Assembly (NCBI RefSeq): GCF_900176425.1
Contig: NZ_FWXS01000001.1
Location: forward strand, 124,001-188,000
DNA length: 64,000 nt
DNA from: Moheibacter sediminis
GTDB lineage: Bacteria; Bacteroidota; Bacteroidia; Flavobacteriales; Weeksellaceae
Direction of reading: 5' to 3'
Shown: piece by piece, positions 52,611 through 61,966 of the stretch
Numbering within the stretch: position 1 is the first letter of the stretch
Layout: each line of letters starts with the position of its first letter
Program-made: the position numbers and the translations under genes
Notes under the pieces: generated by a model
Databases searched by the model: none
What the model saw: the letters and a program-made list of their open reading frames with translations, nothing else
Told to the model about the DNA's origin: nothing

Positions 52611-53996
52611 ATGAATACAATCAAAAAATTTAGAAATCTTTTCTTTATCCTTTTAGGATTAGGATTGGTACAATCTTGTGTACAAGATGACGAATACGCG
52701 ATACCACCTACTGATATTGCTTGTAGTGATATTTGGGAAACCAGCTTGACACTTCATGAATTGGTAGCTATGGTAGATGCAGACAGTGATGGAATTGTAA
52801 GTTTTTCGGAAGAAACAATCATCGAAGGCTATGTTATTTCCGATGACAATCCTGGAAACTTCTTCAAAACGATTTCAATTCAAGACAGTCCAACCAATCC
52901 AACTATTGGTGTTCAAGTAGAAATTGACGAATACAACTTGGCAAATTACTTCCCTATTGGTTCGAAAATTAAAATCAACCTTAAAAACATTTATGCAGGA
53001 TTCGACAGAGGTGTTTACAAAGTAGGTGAAACTTATGTTCAGGGAGACCAAACCAGAGTAGGTCGTATGAGATCTAGCATCTTTAAAAATCATGTAAAAA
53101 GATCTTGTGGCGATTTAGTTACAATAGAACCAGTTGTTTTTGAAACAATAACTGAGGCAAAAACTTCAGGTAAATTGAATACTTTAATTAAAATAAATAA
53201 TGTTCAGTTTACAGATGAAATGTTAAATTTACCATTTGCAGCTCCAAATGTAACTGAAGATAAATTACTTGAAGATGAAAGTGGTTCTACAGTTATTTTA
53301 AGAAACAGCGGTTACTCTGATTTTGCCGACCAAATCGTACCTGAAGGAAGTGGAAGTATTACTGTTGTTATGAGCAAATACAATAGTACAGTTCAACTAT
53401 ACATCCGTGATGAAAACGATGTTCAATTTAACAATCCTCGTTTCGGTGATGGAAACGGTGGCGGTGGAGAAGGTAACGACCAAGAGGCTGCAAATTTCTT
53501 ATTCAATGGAGCAGATTTTGAAAACTGGACTAACTTCTTAGGATCACTTAATTCTTTTGGATTAACCACAGGTTTAGCTGTTCAAAGTCCTGGAACCGGT
53601 CGCGATGGGTCAAACTCATTCTATTTGAATGGTACTACCGGATCAACAAATCCATATGTATTCACAGTTCGAGCTGATGCATCTACTATTCCAGCCAATG
53701 CTACAAAAATTACAATGTGGATAAAAGGTTCTTCTGCTAAATCATTGTCATTTAATTTAGATACAACTAGCGGACGTGTTTTCTATAACATAGGCGATCT
53801 TGGCGCTGAAAACTTGACCCTATCACCTCAAGAAAATAACCAATACATAGGCACCGTTAATACAAATGACCAATGGAGATTAGTTACACTAAACATCACT
53901 GGTTTAACTTTAAATACTACCGGAGATTTACTTGCTTTAAAAGCAGGATCTGGTACGGCTTATAACCTACACATCGATAATATCAAGATTGATTAA
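52611..53996 (+). CDS. DUF5689 domain surface lipoprotein
   Basis: 461 residues. Lipobox VQSC (Cys23) then VQDDE, the acidic surface-export signature. N-terminal DUF5689 (TIIEGYVISDDNPGNFFKTISIQDSP, PIGSKIKINLKNIYAGFDRGVYKVGE, about 40-260), an OB-fold-like nucleotide-type domain. A Gly-rich linker (FGDGNGGGGEGND, about 280) leads to a C-terminal beta-sandwich (ENWTNFLGSLNSFG ... NLHIDNIKID), resembling a carbohydrate-binding or choice-of-anchor domain. It follows the TonB receptor gene and would act as its surface capture partner. A strong terminator follows. Confidence 0.87.
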   Translation: MNTIKKFRNLFFILLGLGLVQSCVQDDEYAIPPTDIACSDIWETSLTLHELVAMVDADSDGIVSFSEETIIEGYVISDDNPGNFFKTISIQDSPTNPTIGVQVEIDEYNLANYFPIGSKIKINLKNIYAGFDRGVYKVGETYVQGDQTRVGRMRSSIFKNHVKRSCGDLVTIEPVVFETITEAKTSGKLNTLIKINNVQFTDEMLNLPFAAPNVTEDKLLEDESGSTVILRNSGYSDFADQIVPEGSGSITVVMSKYNSTVQLYIRDENDVQFNNPRFGDGNGGGGEGNDQEAANFLFNGADFENWTNFLGSLNSFGLTTGLAVQSPGTGRDGSNSFYLNGTTGSTNPYVFTVRADASTIPANATKITMWIKGSSAKSLSFNLDTTSGRVFYNIGDLGAENLTLSPQENNQYIGTVNTNDQWRLVTLNITGLTLNTTGDLLALKAGSGTAYNLHIDNIKID

Positions 53997-54016
53997 TTAT
54001 AAATCAAATAACATCA

Positions 54017-54050
54017 AAAACCGCCGGCTGTACAAGTCGGCGGTTTTTTT
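54017..54050 (+). terminator. Terminator of the TonB-DUF5689 operon
   Basis: AAAACCGCCG (54017-54026) / CGGCGGTTTT (54038-54047), 10-bp GC-rich stem, then further T to 54050. The rest of the gap to 54258 is AT-rich with no other feature seen. Confidence 0.9.
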
Positions 54051-54257
54051 ATGGATGAGAGTTTCGTTCGGAACTAATAATGCAATAAAATTTCCTGTTA
54101 TAAGTTTTGTTATTTACTGCATAAAATAAATTAGAAAGAAATAGATATAAATCCAGAAACAATATCAAAAACATTTTTGATGCTGTTTTATTACTCTATT
54201 TTTGTATAAATTATTTACGGGAAGACAGATTATTAAATTGCAATACAAACTTGAAAC

Positions 54258-57056
54258 ATGAAAATAATTACCAGATTCAATTTATTCTTCATTTTATTTT
54301 TAATTTTATTATTCAAAGCTCAGGCACAAAACACAGTAACCATTTCCGGTACAGCACTCGACGAACTGAAATTTCCAGTAGAAGCAGCCACAGTTTATCT
54401 TTCTCAGAAAAAAGATTCTACCGTAATTGATTACACGATTACAGACAAAGAAGGAAAATTTAAACTGGAAATAAAGAAAATCAACGAACCGGTTTTTTTT
54501 CGTATTTCAGATGATTTGAACGGAGATTATTTTACAGAATTTTCATCGCTTACAGAAAATAAAGAATTAGGAGAAGTCAGTTTGTCCACTGCAATCAATT
54601 TAAACGAGGCAATTATAACCGGTGCGCCCCCGATTCGAATCAAAACCGATACTTTGGAATTTAATGCTTCTTCTTTCAAAGTTCGTCCGGATGCCAATGT
54701 GGAAACACTTTTGAAACAATTACCCGGTGTTGATATTGATGAAGACGGAAAAATTACCGTCAACGGAAAAGAAGTAAACCAAATTTTAGTAAACGGAAAA
54801 CCGTTTTTTGACAAAGATGGGAAAATCGCTTTACAAAACCTTCCTGCCAATATCATCAACAAAGTGCAGGTAACCGATACCAAAACCAAAAAAGAAGAAC
54901 TTGCAGGTGACAAAGCCAGCGGAAATAATTCGAGTATTAATCTCACGATAGACGAAGACAAAAACAAAGGCTTCATGCTCAAAGCACTTGCCGGATACGG
55001 GACAGATGAGCGTTACGAATCGAGCTTGATGATGAATTATTTCAAAGGAAATACAAAGCTGAGCGTTTTGGGCTCTTCGAACAATATCAATTCGGTGGGA
55101 TTTTCGATGAATGATATTTTCGACAATATGTCGGGTGGAAGAAACCGAAGCATTATGATGAGTGACAATGGTTCTTTTGGGATTAATGGAATTAATTTTG
55201 GTGGAAGCGGAAACGGAATCACACAGTCCAACATTGGCGGAATTAATTATTCAGATACCTGGGCTAAAGATATTGATGTCAACGGAAGTTATTTCTATAC
55301 CGATTCTGATACCAAAAATAACAACAGAACAATTCAACAGAATTTATTGCCGAACAATACCTATACCACGGAATCCGTTTCTACGAGCAGAGATCAATCT
55401 TCCAATCACAATTTCACTACGAATTTTGAAGTGAAAATTGACTCTACAAGCAGCATTTGGTTTGAGCCGGGTTATGCGTACAACAAAACAAAATCTTTCA
55501 ATGATTTCAGAAATTTTTCTGTCAATGAATTGGGCGAATTATTGAACGAATCCACTGGGACATCCAACAATGAACAAACGAAACAAACTTTTTCAAACAA
55601 TATCAATTTCTTCAAATCCTTTAAAAACAAAACTCAGATAAGCCTCGGATTTTCAAATAACAACAGCCGCGACAAAGGAGATGGGATTAACGTTTCAAAC
55701 ACTTATTTTTATCAGTCTGGAGACGCAGACGACATACGAAATCAATATACGCAAGACCGCAACCGACAAGATGAATTTGAGTTTAATTTCGAATATGAGT
55801 TGCCAATTCTGGATTCAGCAAATTTGGCGATAGGTGTGGATTATACCATAAGAAATCTGAGAGACAACACCTACACTTTTGATTATGACGAAGTTTTTGG
55901 AGATTATGTAAACGAAAATGAACTTTTAAGTTTTGAATTGTCCTCGGATTTCAACAGTGTAAATCCATTTGCGACCTATAAAATTAGAAAGAAAAAATTC
56001 AATGCGTCCTTCAGTGGAGGAGTGGAATTTTTGACGCAGAAAAATAGCGGAAATTATATGTCTGAGAATTATTACCTCAAACAAAATTATGCTTTGCCTA
56101 CGTTCTCTGTCAACGGGAATTATAGAATGGGAAAAGGATCGTCCATTTATGCGAATTATAATTATGAAGTAAATCTCCCATCGGCGCAGCAGCTTTTACC
56201 AATAGAAAATTTAGCAAATCCACTCAATACTTACATCGGGAATCCTGATTTGGAGCCAACCAAAACGCACTCTATTTATGCAGGTTGGAACAATTTCAAC
56301 TTTCAGTCTAAAACGGGTTACAACATTCATTTTGGAGGAAATTTCCAGGAAGTCGGCATTACGAACTACCGTATCATTGATGAGAATTTTGCCACCACTT
56401 CCACTTATAGAAACGTGAAAGGAAATTACAATCTCTGGGGTGGAATTAATTTCAATAAATCATTTACAAAAGACCAAAATAAATTCAGAGTCGGAGGTGG
56501 AATTAATATTAATCATTCCAATAACAAAGGTTTTGTGGATGGAGAAGAATTCATTTCAAAAAATTACAGCATCACGCCTCGTATTAATTTCAATTGGGAT
56601 TTAGGTAATATTCTGACCATCAATCCGAGTTATAATTTGCGTTATCAGTTCAATCAATATGAAAATTACCGCATCGAAGAATCGACTAATATCGTGCACA
56701 ATATCAAACTGACAACTACGAATTATTGGCCCAAAAATTTTGTTTTCGGAAACGATTTCGGATACACTTACAATTCCAACATTGCAGACGGATTCAAAAA
56801 AGATTTCTTTTTGTGGAATACGAGTTTGGCGTACAATTTCTGGAAAGATCAATTGACTTTCAAAGTAAAAGTTTATGATGTTTTAAATCAAAATACTGGT
56901 GACAGAAGAACCGTTTCAGATACTTATATTTCCGATGTTCAGAACGATGTTTTGCAGCGTTATGTAATGTTTTCGCTTGGATTCAAACTGGATAAATTTG
57001 GAGGAAAATCTGACAAACGTCCGGGAAGAGGCGGTAGAATTATGATTTTTGATTAA
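54258..57056 (+). CDS. Outer-membrane beta-barrel protein (OMP_b-brl_3 type)
   Basis: 932 residues. Signal peptide (FKAQAQ, about 24), carboxypeptidase-regulatory-like domain (about 26-115), then a plug-like segment NVETLLKQLPGVDIDEDGKITVNGKEVNQILVNGKPFF (about 155-195), typical of this TonB-receptor-related family (PF14905). A long barrel follows, with Asn/Ser-rich loops (GGSGNGITQSNIGGINYSDTW). The C-terminus is an unusual basic tail (GGKSDKRPGRGGRIMIFD) after the last barrel strand. Family members are outer-membrane proteins of unknown transport role. Single gene, with a free-standing 200-bp leader region upstream. Confidence 0.85.
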   Translation: MKIITRFNLFFILFLILLFKAQAQNTVTISGTALDELKFPVEAATVYLSQKKDSTVIDYTITDKEGKFKLEIKKINEPVFFRISDDLNGDYFTEFSSLTENKELGEVSLSTAINLNEAIITGAPPIRIKTDTLEFNASSFKVRPDANVETLLKQLPGVDIDEDGKITVNGKEVNQILVNGKPFFDKDGKIALQNLPANIINKVQVTDTKTKKEELAGDKASGNNSSINLTIDEDKNKGFMLKALAGYGTDERYESSLMMNYFKGNTKLSVLGSSNNINSVGFSMNDIFDNMSGGRNRSIMMSDNGSFGINGINFGGSGNGITQSNIGGINYSDTWAKDIDVNGSYFYTDSDTKNNNRTIQQNLLPNNTYTTESVSTSRDQSSNHNFTTNFEVKIDSTSSIWFEPGYAYNKTKSFNDFRNFSVNELGELLNESTGTSNNEQTKQTFSNNINFFKSFKNKTQISLGFSNNNSRDKGDGINVSNTYFYQSGDADDIRNQYTQDRNRQDEFEFNFEYELPILDSANLAIGVDYTIRNLRDNTYTFDYDEVFGDYVNENELLSFELSSDFNSVNPFATYKIRKKKFNASFSGGVEFLTQKNSGNYMSENYYLKQNYALPTFSVNGNYRMGKGSSIYANYNYEVNLPSAQQLLPIENLANPLNTYIGNPDLEPTKTHSIYAGWNNFNFQSKTGYNIHFGGNFQEVGITNYRIIDENFATTSTYRNVKGNYNLWGGINFNKSFTKDQNKFRVGGGININHSNNKGFVDGEEFISKNYSITPRINFNWDLGNILTINPSYNLRYQFNQYENYRIEESTNIVHNIKLTTTNYWPKNFVFGNDFGYTYNSNIADGFKKDFFLWNTSLAYNFWKDQLTFKVKVYDVLNQNTGDRRTVSDTYISDVQNDVLQRYVMFSLGFKLDKFGGKSDKRPGRGGRIMIFD

Positions 57057-57057
57057 A

Positions 57058-57354
57058 TTAATCCATCGCTTTAAAATCAAAATTTACAAACACAAAATCA
57101 TGTTTGTAGGGATTTCTGGAAACATTCATAGTTGATTTGCTCTGGACAATTTCAGATTCGGAAGTAATCCAGTTTTTCAATTCATCATCGGTTTGATTTC
57201 CTATGTCTTTTGCATGAAAAATCAACGAATTTCCTTGTATAGAATCCCAAACCCAAGCTTGGAAAAGGCAGTCAATTTCCCCAAATTTCATTTTAGAAGA
57301 TAATAAAATCTGGGTGTCAGGGTCTGCGGGAATTTGTTCAAATTTACTAGTCAT
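57058..57354 (-). CDS. Small conserved hypothetical protein
   Basis: 98 residues. No signal peptide or membrane segment. It is acidic with a beta-strand-rich pattern (EIDCLFQAWVWDSIQGNSLIFHAKDIG, KHDFVFVNFDFKAMD). It looks like a small soluble domain that I do not recognise. The stop is one base from the outer-membrane barrel gene stop on the other strand, so the two genes converge. The ATG at 57354 lies in an AT-rich leader. Confidence 0.6.
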   Translation of the reverse strand: MTSKFEQIPADPDTQILLSSKMKFGEIDCLFQAWVWDSIQGNSLIFHAKDIGNQTDDELKNWITSESEIVQSKSTMNVSRNPYKHDFVFVNFDFKAMD

Positions 57355-57427
57355 TGTTTTTATTTTTAAAAATTATATTCAAAAATAAATCTCAATAACG
57401 ACAAACCGAGACGTTCTACAATAAGGC

Positions 57428-58690
57428 CTAATAATTATCTCTCACGTGCTCCAACAACTTCTGGGTTTCCTGTCTTACCTGCCAGTTTTCTTTTTGGAAA
57501 TGGTTGTTCATGACGCTGAAAATCAAAGTTTTTCCGGATTTTGTGATGAGGTAACCGCTCAAGCAGTAATTATTGGAAAGCGTACCCGATTTTGCATAAA
57601 TGTAAGGAGTGCTTCCACCATAATTTCCTTTTAAAGTTCCGGTTCTGCCGCCGATTGCAAATATGTTGTAAAGTCTTTGCGTTGGAAATTCTTTGTACAA
57701 TTTATCCAAAACAAAAACCATATCCTTTGGCGAAAATAAATTGTATCTGGAAAGTCCTGAACCATCGACCCAAACAGCTTCTTGCGGCATTCCCTTCAAG
57801 TATTTGGAGGTGATGTGCTGAATTGCTTTTTCTGAACTTAGTGAACTCGTGACTTGCGCCGAAACCATCAGTAAAATCTGTTCAGCCAAGAAATTATCGC
57901 TCACTTCCATCATGCGTTTATAAACCAAGTCTGATGGCAAGCTGAATAAAGTCTTGGCGTTTTTAGACAAATCTTTGTCTGTCAATTCCACCTCTTTTCC
58001 AACTGCATCTGCCAACATTTGACGGATCAATTCGTCTTTTACAACAAAAGGAACTTTGGTCGATGCACCATTTCGGGAACCGACTTTGAATTTATTGTCA
58101 TAAAAATCTCGGCTGAAAAGGCTCTCTTCGTATTCCACCGAATCTGCTAAAGTTGCCGGAAAAGCGGATGGTTTTCCTTTGCCCTTTTTGATAGTCGCCA
58201 TGTTTCCGTACAGCGGAAGTTCGCTGCGCTCGGCAGAATAATATTTTTCGTAATCTTCCCAAGACCAACCCAATCCCATACGCGTGCCTTCATATTTTCC
58301 CCATCTCAGGAAAATTTTTCCAGGTTCTTTTTTGAGAAAATCCATCACTCTTGTTACTGATTTAAATTCTGGATGTAAGAAGGTTGGATCGCCCAATCCT
58401 TGGATGAATAAATTTCCATCTTTCCGTTCGTATCGCAATGCAGGAATAGAATCTTTCAAAGTTTTCATCGCGCTGTAAAGAGAAAGAATTTTGATATTGG
58501 ATGCGGGCGTAAATAATTTTTCACCATTGTAATTTTCCAATTCTTTTCCAGTTTCGGCGTCTTGAAGGTAAAATCCTACAAATTGAGTTTTGTAAAAATT
58601 GGATTCCAAATGGTTTCTGACCCAATCAGATTGCGCATTTAAAATTCCGGAGAAAATAAAACAAATAATAACCAAACTGCGCATCATCAT
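57428..58690 (-). CDS. D-alanyl-D-alanine carboxypeptidase/endopeptidase (PBP4, S13 family)
   Basis: 420 residues, with a signal peptide (about 5-20, LNAQ). Penicillin-binding motifs of the S13 family are complete: SNIK (Ser64, Lys67), SDN (264-266) and KSGT (Lys367-Thr370). It trims and cleaves peptidoglycan peptides in the periplasm. The length is shorter than the E. coli enzyme (477), indicating a reduced insert domain. Start: three Met codons in succession at 58690; the first overlaps the mscS stop by four bases (ATGA), so translation is coupled to it. Confidence 0.92.
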   Translation of the reverse strand: MMMRSLVIICFIFSGILNAQSDWVRNHLESNFYKTQFVGFYLQDAETGKELENYNGEKLFTPASNIKILSLYSAMKTLKDSIPALRYERKDGNLFIQGLGDPTFLHPEFKSVTRVMDFLKKEPGKIFLRWGKYEGTRMGLGWSWEDYEKYYSAERSELPLYGNMATIKKGKGKPSAFPATLADSVEYEESLFSRDFYDNKFKVGSRNGASTKVPFVVKDELIRQMLADAVGKEVELTDKDLSKNAKTLFSLPSDLVYKRMMEVSDNFLAEQILLMVSAQVTSSLSSEKAIQHITSKYLKGMPQEAVWVDGSGLSRYNLFSPKDMVFVLDKLYKEFPTQRLYNIFAIGGRTGTLKGNYGGSTPYIYAKSGTLSNNYCLSGYLITKSGKTLIFSVMNNHFQKENWQVRQETQKLLEHVRDNY

Positions 58691-59508
58691 TTTTCCTTAT
58701 TTTCATTAATAATTCTTATATCGGCGTGTGACGGCGCGATGGCAATTTCATTTGTGTCCAAAATTTGTTTGGTTTCTTTATTTAATTTAAACAAAGCAGT
58801 ACCATAGTCTTGGCGTTTCACAAATGCGCGCGCAGCGAGGTTTACACGGTCATTGGTAAAATCAGTAATTTCAACAGAAATAGGATTTGATTTCAGAACC
58901 AAAGGTTCATTTTCTAATAATTGCTTTAAAACAGATTGTGCTTTTTCTATGTCTTCACTGTGGGAAAAAGCAAGATTGATGTCAATTCGTCTTGTATCTT
59001 TTATGGAATAATTAATCACCGGATTGTTAAGTGCGCTGGAATTTGGGAGTGTAACGACTTGTTGTTTGTCGGTAACGATGGTTGTATAAAGAATGCTGAT
59101 GGATTCTACCGTTCCGGCATTACCCAAAACTTCAATTACATCACCGACTTTGAAAGGTTTAAAAATAATTATTAAAAGCCCTCCTGCAAAATTTGACAAA
59201 CTTCCCTGAAGCGACAAACCTATACCTGCAGCCAAACCTGCAAGGATTGCCGCAAAAGATGTAATTTGAATCCCTACCGCATTGATGGCAGAAAGAACAA
59301 CCATCAATTTCAGCAAAATGCTAATGATTGGAAGTATGAATTCTCGAATAGATGCATCGAGGTTTCTTTTAATCATCCTGTTTCGGATGATGTTTTTGAT
59401 TTTGGAAGAAAGCCAGAAGCCGACTGCCAAAATAAGCAACGCGACGCCTATACTGATGGTGAATTTTACAGCTTCATCGATGAGCCATTCAAACCTTTTT
59501 AGATCCAT
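58687..59508 (-). CDS. Small-conductance mechanosensitive channel (MscS family)
   Basis: 273 residues. Three transmembrane helices in the first 110 residues, then the pore-lining TM3 with Gly/Ala pattern (AILAGLAAGIGLSLQGSLSNFAGGLLIIIFKPFKVGD), a beta domain (VEVLGNAGTVESISILYTTIVTDKQQVVTLPNSSALNNPVINYS) and the C-terminal alpha/beta part. Length matches E. coli MscS (286). It protects the cell against osmotic downshock. It overlaps the PBP4 gene by four bases, linking osmotic release with wall trimming. Confidence 0.93.
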   Translation of the reverse strand: MDLKRFEWLIDEAVKFTISIGVALLILAVGFWLSSKIKNIIRNRMIKRNLDASIREFILPIISILLKLMVVLSAINAVGIQITSFAAILAGLAAGIGLSLQGSLSNFAGGLLIIIFKPFKVGDVIEVLGNAGTVESISILYTTIVTDKQQVVTLPNSSALNNPVINYSIKDTRRIDINLAFSHSEDIEKAQSVLKQLLENEPLVLKSNPISVEITDFTNDRVNLAARAFVKRQDYGTALFKLNKETKQILDTNEIAIAPSHADIRIINENKEK

Positions 59509-59590
59509 TTTTGAGTGAATTTCAACAAAAATAATTTTAACTACGATTAATTCGGAGTTTCTGTGAATATTTTAACCTTATTTTAGGATA

Positions 59591-59619
59591 TTGAGATTTA
59601 CAGAAGTAAGTTATCTTTG
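59591..59619 (+). promoter_or_regulatory. Promoter of tgt: TTG-N18-TATCTTTG
   Basis: TTG (59591-59593), 18 bases, TATCTTTG (59612-59619), five bases before the tgt ATG. The short leader means an almost leaderless mRNA. Confidence 0.7.
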
Positions 59620-59624
59620 CGCCG

Positions 59625-60755
59625 ATGAATTTTCAGATAGAACAATCGGATACCCATTCGAAAGCAAGGGCAGGAGAAATCACAACTGCGCATGGCAAGA
59701 TACAAACGCCTATTTTTATGCCTGTTGGGACAGTAGCAAGTGTGAAATCAGTACACCAGCGAGAATTGAGAGATGATATAAAAGCGCAAATCATTCTTGG
59801 AAATACTTATCATTTGTATCTCCGTCCCGGAATTGAAATTTTGAATAAGGCAGGTGGATTGCACAAATTTATGAATTGGGATTTGCCGATTTTGACAGAT
59901 AGTGGAGGATTTCAGGTGTATTCGCTTTCTGACCGAAGAAAAGTTTCGGAAGAAGGTGTCAGATTTAAATCTCACATCGATGGTTCCTACCACATGTTTT
60001 CTCCTGAATACTCGATGGAAATTCAAAGAAATATAGGTGCTGACATCATCATGGCATTTGACGAATTGACTGGAATTCCTGCCCAATACAAAGATGCGAA
60101 ACGAGCCATGAATGTAACACACCGCTGGTTAGAGCGTTGTAAAACCTGGCTCAATGAAAATCCGTCTTTGTACGGATATGAACAAACCCTTTATCCGATT
60201 GTGCAGGGAAATTCATTTCATGATTTAAGAAAAGAATCGGCAGAATATATCGCCAATTTTGGTGCAGAAGGAAATGCCATCGGCGGGCTCAGCGTGGGTG
60301 AACCGGAAGATGTGATGTATGAAATCACCGATTTAGTCACAGAAATTTTACCCAAAGAAAAACCAAGATATTTGATGGGTGTGGGTACACCGTGGAACAT
60401 TTTGGAATGTATCGCACTGGGCATCGATCAGTTTGATTGTGTGATGCCAACCAGAAATGCAAGAAACGGAATGTTGTTTACTTGGAATGGTGTGATGAAC
60501 ATGAAAAATGCCAAATGGAAAGATGATTTCACACCTTTGGATGAATTGGGGACAAGCTATGTGGACAGCGAATATTCCAAAGCTTATGTGCGCCATTTGT
60601 TTATTTCTGATGAATATTTAGGAAAACAAATCGCTTCAGTTCATAACTTAGCATTTTATTTGGATTTGGTACGAACTGCCAGAAAGCATATCTTAGACGG
60701 TGATTTTACACAATGGAAAAACCAAGTTGTTCCAAAACTTAGACAGAGATTATAA
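59625..60755 (+). CDS. tgt: tRNA-guanine transglycosylase (queuine/preQ1)
   Basis: 376 residues. It exchanges G34 in tRNAs with GUN anticodons for a queuosine precursor. Active-site residues are present: Asp92 (TDSGGFQ) and the nucleophile Asp271 (QFDCVMPTRNARNG), plus the base-recognition GGLSVGE loop. The zinc site is altered: the three Cys of the usual CxCxxC are replaced by Gly309, Ser311 and Asp314, with only His340 (SVHNL) retained. I recall this as typical of Bacteroidota Tgt. ATG at 59625 is supported by the promoter five bases upstream. The LptF/G permease gene begins immediately after its stop. Confidence 0.95.
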   Translation: MNFQIEQSDTHSKARAGEITTAHGKIQTPIFMPVGTVASVKSVHQRELRDDIKAQIILGNTYHLYLRPGIEILNKAGGLHKFMNWDLPILTDSGGFQVYSLSDRRKVSEEGVRFKSHIDGSYHMFSPEYSMEIQRNIGADIIMAFDELTGIPAQYKDAKRAMNVTHRWLERCKTWLNENPSLYGYEQTLYPIVQGNSFHDLRKESAEYIANFGAEGNAIGGLSVGEPEDVMYEITDLVTEILPKEKPRYLMGVGTPWNILECIALGIDQFDCVMPTRNARNGMLFTWNGVMNMKNAKWKDDFTPLDELGTSYVDSEYSKAYVRHLFISDEYLGKQIASVHNLAFYLDLVRTARKHILDGDFTQWKNQVVPKLRQRL

Positions 60756-61850
60756 TTGAAAATATTCGATAAATATATCGTCAAAAACTTCGTAAGCACC
60801 TTCTTTTTCATGGTGATTATATTATCGGCAATCGCTGTGGTAATTGATTTGAGTCAGAAATTGGGAAGGATAGAAGACAACGGTTCAACACCGATGGAAG
60901 CACTGACCATGTTCTATCCGTTTTGGGCAGTTTGGCTGGTGAATACATTTTTGCCGGTTGCGGTATTTATTTCAGTGATTTATTTCACATCGCGATTGAC
61001 GATGCAAACGGAAATTGTCGCTGCACAAGCGGGCGGAATCAGTTTCCACAGAATCACAAAACCTTATCTCATCGTTGCCGGAGGAATTGCTTTGGTGGCT
61101 TTGTTTGTCAATAATTTTGCTTTGCCTTGGGCAAATATCAAAAAGAATAAATACCAGTACGAATACCTTTTGAGCAATACAAAAAAAGGTGAATATTATG
61201 AGCGGCAATCCATTTCCTCACAGATTTCTTCGGACGAATATATTTTTGCTCAAAATTATGACAGGGTAGAAAAAAGAGGTGCAAGTTTTATCTTTCAACA
61301 GTTTGAAAAAGAACAGTTAAAAGAACAAATCATGGCTTCCTCTTTCAACTGGGATGAAAAAGATTCGGTTTATGTTTTGCGAAATGTTTACACACGAAAA
61401 GTACTTTCAAATTTCAAAGACAGCCTCTCATATGAAACCACTCTCAAACGGAAGTTCAAAGCAACACCTGATGAAATTTTACCCGAAGGTTACGTCGCCG
61501 AGACCATGAATTCTATTGAATTGAACCAATTCATCCAAAGACAAAAATTTAAAGGTTCTGCAAGTGTAAATGCATACATGAATGAATTACAACAGCGAAA
61601 CAGCTTGCCATTTTCCACTTTCATTTTGACGGTTTTGGCACTTTCTCTTTCCTCCAAAAAACGGAGAGGGGGAATCGGAGTCAACCTCGCAGTCGGAATT
61701 TTTCTGGCATTTGTTTATATTTTCTTCAACCAGATTTCATTGACTTATTCCACGCAAGGATATGTTTCTCCGTTCATTGCGGCTTGGATGCCCAACATTA
61801 CTTTTGGGATTTTGACTGCTTATCTTTACATCAGAAGAGCAAATACTTAA
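60756..61850 (+). CDS. LptF/LptG family LPS export permease
   Basis: 364 residues starting with TTG immediately after the tgt TAA. The next Met codons lie inside the first membrane helix, so TTG is the likely start (KIFDKYIVKNFVSTFFFM follows). Membrane helices lie at about 13-33, 50-78 and 97-117, a periplasmic beta-jellyroll spans about 125-265, and three more helices lie at about 285-360. This is the YjgP/YjgQ architecture of the permease half of the LptB2FG exporter. It extracts lipopolysaccharide from the inner membrane. The other permease is not in the window. Confidence 0.9.
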   Translation: MKIFDKYIVKNFVSTFFFMVIILSAIAVVIDLSQKLGRIEDNGSTPMEALTMFYPFWAVWLVNTFLPVAVFISVIYFTSRLTMQTEIVAAQAGGISFHRITKPYLIVAGGIALVALFVNNFALPWANIKKNKYQYEYLLSNTKKGEYYERQSISSQISSDEYIFAQNYDRVEKRGASFIFQQFEKEQLKEQIMASSFNWDEKDSVYVLRNVYTRKVLSNFKDSLSYETTLKRKFKATPDEILPEGYVAETMNSIELNQFIQRQKFKGSASVNAYMNELQQRNSLPFSTFILTVLALSLSSKKRRGGIGVNLAVGIFLAFVYIFFNQISLTYSTQGYVSPFIAAWMPNITFGILTAYLYIRRANT

Positions 61851-61917
61851 AAATTTATTCAAATAAAATTTAACATTTAAATGATTTAATTTGTTAAATT
61901 TAGCTCAGGCATCTTTA

Positions 61918-61929
61918 CCACAAATGTGG
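61918..61929. promoter_or_regulatory. CCACA-AA-TGTGG dyad upstream of the response regulator
   Basis: CCACA (61918-61922), AA, TGTGG (61925-61929), 38 bases before the response-regulator ATG. This is a small palindrome near the presumed transcript start, a candidate binding site for that regulator. Confidence 0.3.
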
Positions 61930-61966
61930 AATGGATTTCTACATAAACTCTACTGAAATTTGAAAA

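Noticed and set aside
54527-54982. Minus-strand ORF of 151 codons
   Set aside because: Antisense to the outer-membrane barrel gene, no sign of its own start region.
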